A stretch of DNA of 64,000 nt from Phytophthora sp. 'mugwort' (Eukaryota > Oomycota > Peronosporomycetes > Peronosporales > Peronosporaceae). This document shows, in pieces, positions 9,801-20,458 of this stretch (the first letter of the stretch is position 1; each line of letters begins with the position of its first letter). Position numbers and translations under genes: made by a program. The notes under the pieces were generated by a model. That model searched no databases. It was not told where the DNA came from and saw only the letters and a program-made list of their open reading frames with translations. Where the stretch lies: positions 372,001-436,000 of the forward strand of contig JAUCEF010000012.1 in assembly GCA_033558025.1 (NCBI GenBank), read 5' to 3'.

Positions 9801-10982
9801 TTAGTGATACACCGACGAAGACTCGGAGAATGCCGAGAGTGTCGATTCTGAGAATGTGGAGGCGCTATCGTACGAGTCGTGATAACCTGTCGCTTGGTCT
9901 TGAGCAGCTTCGTGGGTGTTACAGTTGATAGCCTTGCTCATGCACTGCGAACAGAACGTGATCTTACGCTGAATCAACTCGCTGTTCTGTCCGATGAAGT
10001 GCATGCGTTCTCGTACCTTGCACGAGTAGCACACGGTACCGTTGCAGAGTTTGCACGTACCCCTACCGATGCCAGGGATGCTTTTACTTTTCCCGCACAT
10101 GACGCAGCCCTTCTTGTGTTGGGCGTCTTCTCGAAGCTTGTAACCAGCATGTTGGCGCTGCAGCATCCACGCCACCTTTTTCAGTTGGCCGCAGCGCACG
10201 TAGTCCGTCGCAGCCAGTATGGAGCTCGCTGCAGCTGGTATGAAGTGGAGACGCTTGACCTTCTGTCCTGGGTCAATGATGCACGAGCCAAAGGTGTCGA
10301 TAATAGTACTGTGAATGTGTCGGTAAAAGGCGACAGACGACATGTTGCCGCGGACTAGAGACGGAAGGGGTTTCGTCTGTGGGAATTCGATGGAATGCAG
10401 TACATGGTAGCCGATACGCTCTCCGTTCTCAAGCTGGAGGATATCGGTAGCTTCGATGCACACAAAGTCTCGACACTTGTTGATTTTCAACGCGGCATCC
10501 GTCGCCATCCACTTGATCGTTACCGACCGGAACGGTTCCTTTTCGCTCGGCTCCACCACAGGACACAGTATCGCTCCGATGTCGACATCCCCGACATACG
10601 CGGCCTTAATACGCATGGCGTCCCGAGTCGTGTTGACGATACCGAACATGAGATCTTCCAGGTCGCCGACCACCGTGCCGACACTCATCAGAACTGCCAT
10701 TTCCTTCTCATGCTCGCTCAGCTGGATCGGAGTCAGCGATAATAGCCCCCTGCGCGCCTGGTCCTTCTGAGAGCGCTCGCTGTACACGTGGAGGTCCTCC
10801 TTGGACTTGACATGTTCCCAGCGACGCTCGTCCACGTGGTGCTGGTCTGTGACGAAGAACTGTTCATATTTCTGAAAATGGGTCTGCACGCATCCATCCA
10901 CGAGCTCGATAAGCTGCTCGCGCTGCTGCTTTGTTACATTGAGCTCCGGATAGGGATTCCCCGTGAAGCCGTCCTTAGGCAT
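9801..10982 (-). CDS. START domain plus FYVE-like zinc domain protein (copy C)
   Basis: An intact member of an oomycete-expanded family, with a lipid-binding-like START fold followed by a FYVE-like Cys domain; such proteins are predicted to act at membranes. The N-terminus MPKDGFTGNPYPELNV matches the starts of the paralogues, so I place the start at 10982 (393 residues). The frame stays open to an upstream ATG at 11141, giving 446 residues. In the longer numbering the START-like part is about 152-330, with RDFVCIEAT, GYHVLHSIEFPQTKPLP and CGQLKKVAWMLQRQ. The FYVE-like part is about 346-400: CVMC, CKLCNGTVCYSC and CSQC supply the zinc ligands. The classical basic R(R/K)HHCR motif is missing, so phosphoinositide binding is uncertain. 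The tail is Ser-rich. Copy B lies directly downstream. No intron is evident. Confidence 0.85.
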   Translation of the reverse strand: MPKDGFTGNPYPELNVTKQQREQLIELVDGCVQTHFQKYEQFFVTDQHHVDERRWEHVKSKEDLHVYSERSQKDQARRGLLSLTPIQLSEHEKEMAVLMSVGTVVGDLEDLMFGIVNTTRDAMRIKAAYVGDVDIGAILCPVVEPSEKEPFRSVTIKWMATDAALKINKCRDFVCIEATDILQLENGERIGYHVLHSIEFPQTKPLPSLVRGNMSSVAFYRHIHSTIIDTFGSCIIDPGQKVKRLHFIPAAASSILAATDYVRCGQLKKVAWMLQRQHAGYKLREDAQHKKGCVMCGKSKSIPGIGRGTCKLCNGTVCYSCKVRERMHFIGQNSELIQRKITFCSQCMSKAINCNTHEAAQDQATGYHDSYDSASTFSESTLSAFSESSSVYH

Positions 10983-11141
10983 GTTGCAGCGAGGTGACGG
11001 GAGAAAATGCCCAAGTGAGACTAAGCTTGAGCTTAGCTCAAATCCGTGCGGTCCATATGCTGCTGGCATCAGCCTGACCGGCAGGTCAGCCGCCTTATCA
11101 TGCTTGGATCCGTTTGATTTGAACGACGGAACGACAGGCAC

Positions 11142-12867
11142 GCAGTGTAAAATACCGGCAGGGTCAGCGTAGAGACTGAACAGGGAAAGACGCTAAATAT
11201 GTGGTGTACTGTACTGTAGGTGCGGAGAAGTCGACTCGGTTGGTGGCTACCACAGACTGGATGTATGATGTGGTTTACAACCACGAAAGCAATTAATGCA
11301 CTATCCGAGAGATCCGACGTTATTCGCTCTATCCAGCGGGAAGTTTTGAAGTAATCTCTATGGCCATCGGCACGGCCGATCAGGTAAAGTAAAACAATAG
11401 GTGATCGTAGTCTTGGAACGTACAATTATCAATGGATAGCTACAGCAGCGTTCATACGTATTTAAACTACAAGCACAGCTCCAGTGTGACGTGAGACTGG
11501 GAATACTTGAAGCACCTAGTGAGTGTAATCCTCCAATTACATGTACGGTACTAGGAAAGTGCAGTTAGAATGAAAAAAGGAATCCAGTAAATTCATGTAA
11601 GAGTATATTGACCGCCACATGTAAACTAGAAGTTCCACTATGGCTGATGAACTGTGTTGGGGGGGGCTTCATATGTACATGTAGGTGCTGTGCTTTCTTA
11701 GTGGCCTTGCATCCCTAGCTTTATAACGTCCATGCCATTATCACCTCGTCTCCGCATATATCATACAAACTTCAAGTCACCGTATTTTCTTCAATTTGAC
11801 ATCAGTTCTCTTCAGATGCCGCAAATTAAGTGCGTTAGGCTCGGATTCCGCTCCAGGCCTCCGTCTTGTTACCGGTAAAGTCTTTAGTTTAGAAGATTAC
11901 CATTTCTGCCTGCAAACTCGGCTGCGTTCGGCTCTTGGACTGCTGTCTGGAACAAACATCGACCTTGATATGTACAGCGTTAGTGCTCAAATTGAAATGT
12001 ACATTATCATAACCGACTAAGTATGCTGAATATTGAACATAATTTAGAGCAGCTGCAGCGCATCGTCTTCCATTCCCACTTCCTGGATTACTGCAACTTG
12101 CTGTGGACCTCACTGCGAGGCCCACGCCGTCTCGCACCACTAGTATTCGAAGGCAAGCAACTTCGTGCATAATTTATTTAATCGGGTTCTGCGGGTATAT
12201 GTATTTGCTAAGGTATTGTTTTTTACGTGCTATATTTGAGTGCGCACTTCAGTGCTGAGTGTGAAAAACGGCATGGACATGTAGTGAGTGATTCAGACAA
12301 GATTTTGGCACCAGGAGATTCGCGCTGGTAAACACTACGGACAATACTTGCTCTCCAACTGCTTGTTAGAACGCCGTCCCGCCAAGATCGAGTGGTTCTC
12401 AACCAAGTTTCAGGAAGTGACGGTAACTGGGAAGTCGTGACAAGAGCTTGCAGGTTATTAAGGTGAGGGAAAATGGGAGATTCGAAGGGTGGGCCCGACA
12501 GAGTGAGTGGGATTTTTTACGAGTATAAACGTCGTCCGAGACATTCTGTGGTGGCCGCATCGCCATGTTCCAGAATCAACTAACCGTATTAAGTTGAAGC
12601 GGCTGTGAACTTCTTTTGGGAGTAGGGACATCTGACTGTTTCCCATGCCGCTCACTGGCCTCGATGCTACGGCAAGACCGTTCCCGCTGTTGCAGTTAAT
12701 GGGTGGACGATTTGGTCCGATAATAATTCTTGTGTGCAAAGTGACTCTTCGAAATCGTGAGCTGGATCCAAGCCTGACAACCACTAATAATTCATAGAAC
12801 TCTACGAAATGACTCAGAAATTGAACAGCGGGTTTTTGTTGTTGCAGTGGCGACGCTATGGATCTAC
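11142..12867. other. No gene recognised
   Basis: The stretch upstream of the START/FYVE gene has short reading frames only. A minus-strand frame of 118 codons at 11069-11425 overlaps the gene's upstream part and has no recognisable domain. I found no oomycete-type initiator that I would assert as the promoter. Confidence 0.4.
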
Positions 12868-12937
12868 TACCGCTGCTTATAGAGGTTAGTGGTCAGTCTC
12901 ACAAACAAAAATCTTCGCTGGATCGCCTGCCCCGTGA

Positions 12938-13270
12938 GGCACTACGTTAGTGCCCCGCTCCTTACATGGGGCACTACTATAGGTGGGGTACTATTAAATG
13001 GACGGGGTATTGAATCTTGTGTCCCGAGTAAGAACGGTTTGATCCGTCCGGGTTCAGTACCGTCTCGCTCGGGACTGGATTCACCACTTTGAGGGTTGAC
13101 CTATCAACCCGCACTTATTTCCTCCGATCTGAGAATTGTGATAGTTAAAGGGAAAGGTGGGGGACTAAAAGAGGGTGGGGTATTAAAGAGAGTGGCACCC
13201 AGGCCGCCGGATTTTTAGGGGGCAATATTAGTCCATATTTTGGGGGTGGAGCATTATTAGTGGGATGGGA
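12938..13270. repeat. Degenerate G-rich repeats with short palindrome
   Basis: A perfect 7-bp palindrome GGCACTA-CGT-TAGTGCC lies at 12938-12954. It is followed by several related G-rich units such as GGGGCACTACTATAGG, GGGGTACTATTAAATGG, GGGGTATTAAAGAG and GGGGTGGAGCATTATTAG spread to 13270. They look like a decayed subterminal or satellite-like array of an unidentified element. There is no coding potential. Confidence 0.45.
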
Positions 13271-13311
13271 CACAATTTTAGGTTTTACAGTAGGTAACAT
13301 CTACGGCAAGC

Positions 13312-13830
13312 TTGTGGAGGGTGCCAAGAGTGCCAGGAGAAACGGTGATTCAGACTGCGAGTTTTCGAGGTCCAGCAGTAGCTTCAACATCCATTACAAT
13401 GGTGTCATCCGATGTTTGCCATGACGTCTGCGAAATTTCGGATCTTGGCCACTTCTATATGCCTCGTACATACCTCGACGTATGGAAGTATGCATGGCCT
13501 CAAGACAGCAGATGAAGATTGCTTGTTATTCACGATGGTCGTCATAGACCTTGCTGCTGCCAATGACACTTGGGTATTGCCCACGACGACAAAGAATAAT
13601 GGTGCTCGTAATTCATGAAGCGGTAGCACCTGGGCATTTGGATGCTATACAATGGCTTCAGTGATGTCGATCGTAAGGTTGCATGTAAGGAGCTATAGAT
13701 CGCACAGCACAGAATTGACATGGAATTTCGTTCGGTGGTTGCGTGCGAATTGGAGCTGGAAGTTTCTCGCAAAGAGCCATGGGGACAGTGCAGTGGTTGC
13801 GGATTAGTTCCAGCTACAAAACAGATGACC
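13312..13830 (+). pseudogene. Possible ankyrin-repeat remnant
   Basis: Plus-strand pieces such as CEISDLGHFYMPRTYLDVWK and HEAVAPGHLDAIQWLQ resemble the GHL-x-VV-x-WL repeat unit of oomycete ankyrin-like proteins. They fall in different frames with stops between. The match is short and degenerate, so this is tentative. Confidence 0.25.
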
Positions 13831-14149
13831 ATGAAATAGGCCTAGCGAAAAGACTCTATGAGGAATCTGGCGCTTCCTGGTGAACCAAAAGTGTATTGAT
13901 TTCTAGTGAGTAAGATCCCTTGTGTTGTTCCACTGCCAGGTCACGTCTGTCAGCCTGGCCATAGTTTTCTAACTCCTAGTTGGTTTTGCAAGCTAGACAT
14001 CGCATCGCTTCGCAATGCCCGACCAGTGGCCGGAGGCTTGTCGTTACAGAATCCCCCTCTACACTGCCCGCCCAAGCCTTGCTCACTCATGCCGCACGCT
14101 CCCTTGTGTATGACCACGGTTGCTTTGTTATCCTTTGCTTAATATATGT

Positions 14150-14281
14150 ACTGCGGTGACTTGGTGGTCGACGCTGTCCTACCGCAAAATGCCTCAGTAG
14201 GTCAGGCATGTCCTTGCTCAGCTGGGACGTTGGTTCCCATGCGACTTCGATCAACTCCAGGCAAATCCAACCAACCAGCAC
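14150..14281 (-). pseudogene. Gypsy integrase C-terminal chromodomain fragment
   Basis: The frame reads IEVAWEPTSQLSKDMPDLLR, matching the end of the chromodomain in oomycete gypsy integrases (x-WEP-x-SQLL-x-DVP-x-L). Chromodomains direct integration to modified histones. The aromatic cage region upstream is not recognisable. Confidence 0.6.
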
Positions 14282-14989
14282 TTCATTCTCTTTCTTGTCC
14301 TTGTTCCAAGGGACCTCTTGAACTCATTATGGTAGGACAACACCTTGTGCGGCTATATGGTCGCCGAGTTCGTCGTTGACTTGAAGGGAGCTCGCCGCGT
14401 AAAACTGCACGCACATCTCCTACCCCGTCCGCAAATGGCGAACTGCAAATAAATTTGCGTCCGCTCGAACCACTTGGTAGGGGTCCACCCATGTCACTAG
14501 GAGTTTGGCGTAGTATTTCGGAACAACCCTCGAGCTGACCGCGAAACCGCCGACGTCAAAATTGGGGCTGCGAGCGTACTTCTGCATTCGTTGGTTGCGC
14601 ACAGTCTGCCTTGGGCGTGCTTCTATCATTGGCTTGTGGTCACGAATGCTGCTCCGTAAATCCGCTAGCCAAGTCGCAATAGCTGCAGGTTGTTCGGGTA
14701 TTTTGAGTAGCTGTTTCTGTTTCTTGTCGAAACAAAAACGCCAATGGCGATGGCATGGGCAGTCAGCAGCAAAAATGTCTGATTGGGGTTCGGTTACCTA
14801 ATGACGGAACGGGTGTGTGGTTCATGCTAGATTGAAGCATTTGCACGAAAATGTCCAGTCGTGTATGCCCACCATGTACTCAACATATGACATGAAGGGG
14901 CTGCACTATATCACGGTTAGCACGTTCCTCGCTCCCATTAATCCAAGGGCTGTATGCACCGTAAACTCGTGTCGTGCCTTAAGCCTTCT

Positions 14990-15460
14990 ACCTATCTCGG
15001 CTGCAATCTCGATCTTGAAATGTGCCCCCTAGTCACTGATCCACACCAGAGGCACGCCGCTGTGCTAGGCCAGTATTGCCTCCCCACCGGCCGTGCTCGT
15101 GGGGCTAGCAGAAGGAGTGAACTTCGTAAAGTGAGGTATTTCGTCCTTGAGTACTAAGAAGTATCAATCACCACAAAAAATTCGCCGAGAGAAAGAAAGT
15201 CGAAATGCAACGCACCATTGCGCTCATTTGTTTGGAATGTTTCGCCCATGGTCGCTGTATTATGTTCCCTCCTTTGACATGCTTGGAAAGCAGACATAAT
15301 CGACGAAATAGATTCAGTCACGTGTTCAAATGTTGTACGTTAAAGTGTCTTATGAGCAGGCATCCCGGCGGCGGTGACCATGAGGGCTACATGGGCCACT
15401 ACGTGCATTCGCTGGATGAGTGCTTCTGCGTCTTTCGGGATCTAAAACCCTTTTCTGTTT
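14990..15460 (-). pseudogene. Gypsy integrase zinc-binding and core fragment
   Basis: IPKDAEALIQRMHVVAH gives the start of the H2C2 zinc-binding region. It is followed, after stops, by SAFQACQR and then NGALHFDFLSLGEFF, which carries the first catalytic Asp of the integrase core in the family's HFDFL context. Multiple stops and frame changes are present. Integrase inserts the element's cDNA into chromosomes. Confidence 0.65.
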
Positions 15461-16468
15461 TTTTTATGTACCACCCATTTTCACCATCGCCAGCCGATCA
15501 ACGCGGCCGACTGACCGCATGTTGCTGCTAAACGGCAACCGGCTTGAATGGCAGCGAAATTCGGCCACTCAAATTCCGTGTTATCTGCGGGCTTAGCTGG
15601 GGCCGCGGTGTCTGTCGTACCGGCGTGTCGAGCAGATCTTGTTTCGTCTTGCTTCGGCGATATCGCTTCTGCCGTTGGCGAGCATCATCCAGTTTGTTTC
15701 GACTCCTCTTTCTCAGCTGCATAACATTGAAGCGCAAGAGCGAATCGTGATTCTCGACCCATCGAGACATCATGTCCACCCAGACGTTTGATCGTCCTCA
15801 AAATGCCCCACTCCTAGCGATACTCCATCAGCTTGGTTGTTTCAATAGTTACCCCGAATGCGCTTTTTTCACCTCCTTACTCTTGGTGAGCACGTAGATA
15901 AGGTTGCGATGATCGAAAAAAAAGAAAAAGAGCCTGAATCATCTTGGACGAAGTAGCAAATAGCTAAGCTTCTAAGCACATACTATTGGGTAAACTTCTT
16001 TCTCGATGATACTCCGGTTACATTGAGATTCCGTAAAGCTACCACTCAAGCCGATGAGAAGGTCATGTTGCTATTGATATACATCCTTGTGGGGTTGTGA
16101 ATCAACAACCCGAAAGACCAGTAAACTTCATCCGGTGTCTGTGGCGTCTGTTAGTAGGCACATCGTCGCTCCATCTTTTGGGAAGGCGAGGGTCACACTA
16201 GTTGATAGCAGTCCTTCATGCGATCGTAAGCAACTCGCTCTACTATACTCAGTTCCATAGCGATTCATGAAGCAACACGCTTGGAGGGCCTGGCGGTATG
16301 TGAGAGAGCAGTGTCCAAATCACCTTGAAGGGGCCGTTCACTCGGCGAAGACAATTAAAGAGTCTCGCTTCCAGTTAGTCGCACACAATATAGTTGTTGT
16401 TCACCTGATGCCTTCGGTATGACAATGCCGGATCCTCTCTGGATCGTGGTGGACGCAGTCCTCGTTAA

Positions 16469-17085
16469 TCACTTTGCCGCCCCATCGTACTTCTCTCTCG
16501 AAGAGGCTCGACTTCTTCGGTCTGATGTTAACCACGAAAAATATAGCAACTCAAACATTCGCTCAAGCTTTTTTTTGCGAGATAAGTAGTAGCGTCCATA
16601 GAAAAAACGCAGTAGATCGTCAATCCAAACATGCAATTCCTCAAAGCACTTTTGCATTGTCGACTGGAAAATATCGCTGGGTCGGTGCATCTTTAAGAAA
16701 CACAACGCGATGGATAACGTAGGACAGTCATTCCTGGCATTCCTCGGCTAGCCTCCAGCTGCCAGTAGCCCTTGGTATAATCGAACAGGCCAAAACAGCA
16801 AGCTCCTTTCACGTTTTCGAAATCGACTCTTAAGTCCGGCATCACCCCCAGCAATCGCTTCAATATGTGCCTTAAGTGGCATGTTGTAGTCCGCCGTCAG
16901 ACGGAACTCACTGCCCGATTTGCGCACCGGGAGGGCGGAGCAAGCATATTGACTCTCAATGTTTTCGTAGATGCTGCCCGCTAGACTGATTCATCGTTGA
17001 GCTCGTTCAAGAATTTCCGAACCTCAGGCGGGTACTTTCGAGCTTTGCATCGGTACGGTGCGGAACCGATGAAGATTCTTTAGAC
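16469..17085 (-). pseudogene. Gypsy reverse transcriptase fragment
   Basis: CSALPVRKSGSEFRLTADYN is the RT fingers region (usually HPVRKPGTDEFRLTVDYR). Later, FQSTMQKCFEELHVWIDDLL carries the active-site box with two Asp residues (WIDDLL), and the end SSREKYDGAAK resembles the usual VKWCGK. Stops and frameshifts fall between. It is non-functional, but the family is clear. Confidence 0.72.
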
Positions 17086-17799
17086 GAATCATCGGCGGTT
17101 CCCGAGCTGGAGGATCGTCACCCAGCCGAAGTCTCCAAATGTCATATCAAAATCACCGGAGCGTCGGTACCAATTCCGTTGGGAAGCCTTTTTTCACCGC
17201 ACCTTCACTCATTTTCTCCACTACAGTCAATGCTTCATCGTTTAGTCCAGCGATGGAGCCAATCTGCGGTTCGTCTACATCACCAATTTCAGCATCGCGT
17301 TCACCTAGCCACTAGCATCTCCAGCTGCCTCAACACGTCAACCACCAACACAGCATTACCAACACGTCTTTGCCCAAGAGGAATTCATTGGCGTCGCCAG
17401 GAATGGCAAGACGCTCGACTGGCTTCGCGATCCAAGCACTATCTGCAGCTGTAGTCAATTTGAGACGCAAGCTCACTGTCAGTTTCACTTCGATTGGCGT
17501 TCCATCAGATCCTTTGCATGTGACATTTATCTACATACCCATTCCAGACGTGTCCACACCGGTGTCAGCACTGCGAAAGCGTCTCCCAACGCAATAGAAC
17601 GAGTCTGTTTTGGCAGGCTTTGTGCAAGTCTTCTGAGGTTAACGGTGTCTCCCCGCGGGAGGCCCATCGCCTTTTTTCGTGCTCTGGCTCGCGGCGGCGA
17701 GGCGATCGCGGTAGCGGTTTTGACATCCACTAAGGTAATGAGCCCCCCCCATAGTGAAAACATCCTGACTTCGGTTCTCTTTTCTTGCCCGATTGATCC

Positions 17800-18093
17800 T
17801 TATTCTCTCTCAAGCCCTCTTTGATTGATCGAACCATCGTTTCTCTGGTTGTGGCTGTCGGTCACTGTTCTTGCGCTTAAAATCCCGGAAGAGCGAGGCA
17901 GCTCCCGCGATTTCAACTTGCGAGTCGGATTCCTCTCCTTGGTCAGCGCACGATGCTCAATGGCCTCTTCTAGACCTGGCTGGCAGATGAGCTGGTACAG
18001 TTTCATTACATTACTCTGCGCTTCCGGGAAACGGTAGTCGATTTCTTTATTCACCTTCTCCCTTAAAGTGGCTAGGAACGAGTTCAAGAGCAT
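17800..18093 (-). pseudogene. Gypsy gag-like fragment
   Basis: The frame LLNSFLATLREKVNKEIDYR then FPEAQSNVMKLYQLICQPGL fits the central part of gag in oomycete gypsy elements, followed by a charged, Ser/Arg-rich stretch. It precedes the RT in the expected order. Capsid function is inferred from the family only. Confidence 0.5.
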
Positions 18094-18556
18094 TTTGCAT
18101 TTCTTCTTAGCTCATTTTACCTCTTCACAGAAGCGAGTGAACCGTAATTCTTAATCCGCGTGTTGCACAGCATCAAGTAGGCCGAGTTATCCAAATTCAT
18201 TCGTTGCTCCTCCCGAAACAAATTATTGACAAGGGTAGCACTTTGTTTTTGTAGCTGTCGGTGATGGCGTGAATCTTCTCTAGCATGAATTCATCCTTCA
18301 TGTCGTTCTTCGCGACTCCCAGCTCAACTCACACATCAAGAACTCGTCGGACTAATCCTCGATTTTCAATAATCCATTCCACCTGCTATTCGTTCTTCAA
18401 AAACCTACGGGATTTGCGTCTTCTCCGAATGAACGCCCCAGAGCTCCTTCGTCTCCACAGCAACCTTGTGACGGAGCCGTACCGACGGTCGTACGTACCG
18501 GTAGGTATATTTCGCTCTGAATCTTGTTCCTTACCATGTTCTGTTTCAGCTCCGGT

Positions 18557-18808
18557 TCAGGGGGAAAGAATCGCTCCAAACTCTTCAGGAAAGCTACCGG
18601 TATTATAGCGTTTACAAGCCCGACATAACTTTATTTTCAATGCGCCAATGGAGGTGGTGTCTGCGTCCAGTATGAACACGTCAAAGGTAGTACGACCAAT
18701 TGTACAGATAACATGGGGGGCATAAAAATAACAGTAGAACAATTGGCATTTGGTGAGTATCAGAGGAAGATGATACAAAATGTCGGCGACGTTCAGATTT
18801 TCACGCAC
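18557..18808 (-). pseudogene. Possible Crinkler-type N-terminal fragment
   Basis: VICTIGRTTFDVFILDADTT then SIGALKIKL fits the pattern of the ubiquitin-like N-terminal domain of Crinkler (CRN) proteins of oomycetes: C-x-I-x-G, F-x-V-x-I-x-D, then LK. No LFLAK-type motif and no C-terminal domain follow, and the frame runs into gypsy gag sequence. The match is short. It could instead be chance or part of the gypsy leader. Confidence 0.27.
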
Positions 18809-19399
18809 GAAGAAGCATTACAGACGAAGTCATGGATTAAAGGGATTAAAGCCTCCACACATCCGCCCACTTACTTGGACTTACGGAACCCCAAATACCG
18901 AGCACTTCTCTATCAGAATGACGCGAAATGGTAGATTATGAATCGGGTCTTCTGCGGGCCGGGTAAGGGCGGATGTCAACCGAACACCGAATCACACCCA
19001 TTGATATAATACAGCGAAAGTAATATTCTTTTCAGGCACGACCCAAACACATAACCAATAAATACCAAACTCGAAGTCATACTGTATTAATACTGGTAGA
19101 CCCCTTTTAACCGCGCCTCAATCGTTTGTGCGCATCCAACCGTTTCGCCTCAAATCGTTTGGCAGTACTTGCTCACTTTGGTAATGGCCTCCTCTCCAAG
19201 AACCAAGTTCCAGCACTGCCGCCATGAGGATTTCAAGTCTCCGTGCTGCAGCTACACTGAATATCGCGGAGATGTAAATCGGCGTGCTTACGTCCCTGTC
19301 TATAAAGAGGTGAGCGGTAAAGAACCAGACAACGACCGCCGACAGTCGCGCCTTCCGAAGGATCATAAAAGAAGTCGGACGCAATGAAATTCCTGCACA
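18809..19399. other. No gene recognised
   Basis: Short frames on both strands give no nameable domain. It may contain the decayed upstream part of the oxygenase-like gene that follows. Confidence 0.35.
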
Positions 19400-20042
19400 T
19401 GGAGCAGCGCTACGTGGTGCGCTCGCATGGACACAAACTATGTTCCGATGGTTTATTCGTTCCTGAAGTCGAATGAGAATGGCACCGAACAAGCTCTACA
19501 TAAGGACTATACAACCACGGCAATTGCCAAGGTAATCGACAAGTATCCAGATACGACCCCCTGTAGCATGATAATTGCTTTGAAGTCTGGAACGCGTCTT
19601 AAGCCGTTTAACGGTTGCTTTTGCATACAGCTAACCGCTGTAGGGAGCAGGTGGTGGAGCTTCAATCGGGGTGCTGTCTTCTGTTCCGCGGCGACCTTGT
19701 CCATTGCGGGATGTCTTAAATTCAAGTCAACTATCGTCTACACTCCTACGTGATGATCCCCGGAGAGTACAGTTCCAGCTTGACATCGTCGCTGGAGTCA
19801 ACGAGCCGGAGTTCGAGTGTGAGTACTACGGTCGCCTCGGGTTATGTCGATCAAGATCCGGCAAACACCGTTTCAGCTGTCGGCTTAACCCCAATACTCT
19901 TGGTCGCGCTCGTAAGGACCTCCCGAAAGAACCACCGCGCATATGTTTGCGCTTGAACAAGACCTTCGGCTATTACCGAAAACATGTCAATAAGAAACCG
20001 CCGTGTATGCAGACGGTGAAAACTGTTGAAGAAGAAGCTTAG
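19400..20042 (+). pseudogene. 2OG-Fe(II) oxygenase-like gene with C2H2-like tail, broken
   Basis: The first frame (from about 19427) has NENGTEQALHKDYTTTAIAK, with an H-x-D motif as in iron-binding 2-oxoglutarate oxygenases, followed by MIIALKSGTRLKPF. A frame change then gives VVELQSGCCLLFRGDLVHCG, MS, a TAA stop and IQVNYRLHSYVMIPGE. LVHCG supplies the distal His and NYRLHSY the Arg that would bind 2-oxoglutarate. A further frame change leads to PEFECEYYGRLGLCRSRSGK and HRFSC, which resembles one C2H2 zinc finger. The N-terminal part of the fold is decayed. The layout matches a family I associate with oomycete genomes, but its substrate is unknown to me; nucleic-acid bases are only a guess. 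This copy is dead. Confidence 0.5.
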
Positions 20043-20458
20043 GTAGTTATCATTAACTAAAATGGAAACAACAATGAGACGATTGAGACCTCAATAACTT
20101 ATTTTGAAAGGGCAGATTAGTTTAGAGTGGAACCTATAGAACCGGTAATATATCGATATTTCTTACTGTTCATTAGGGGCCTCGGATATCCATACCCGAC
20201 CAACGAGCGGCCTATCAGACCGCAGTAATATCTCACCCACGAAATCCGTCGTTCATCCACACAACAAGTTAGTCCAGGAATTGAAATTGTCACTACGCCT
20301 TTTCCTCGCGCTTCCTCAGTACGAAAGTAATAGAAGCTTTCGATACATGAGGAATTCTACAACGTAATATGACACCACCATGTCGAGCGCATAGCATTTA
20401 TATTCACCACACTACGTGCTTCGAAACCACCTACTCCGACAACTTAATGCGAATGTAG
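20043..20458. other. No gene recognised
   Basis: This is the AT-rich downstream flank of the START/FYVE gene that ends at 20459. I see no repeat or coding segment. Confidence 0.5.

Larger units (their letters stand above)
14085..18580 (-). mobile_element. Decayed Ty3/gypsy retrotransposon with chromodomain
   Basis: Minus-strand fragments appear in the order expected for a chromovirus-type gypsy element: gag-like sequence at 17.8-18.6 kb, RT at 16.5-17.1 kb, integrase at 15.0-15.5 kb and chromodomain at 14.15-14.28 kb. All are broken by stops and frame changes. I could not identify LTRs, a primer binding site or target duplications, so the limits are those of recognisable coding sequence. It lies between START/FYVE copies C and D and probably separates parts of that array. 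Confidence 0.75.
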
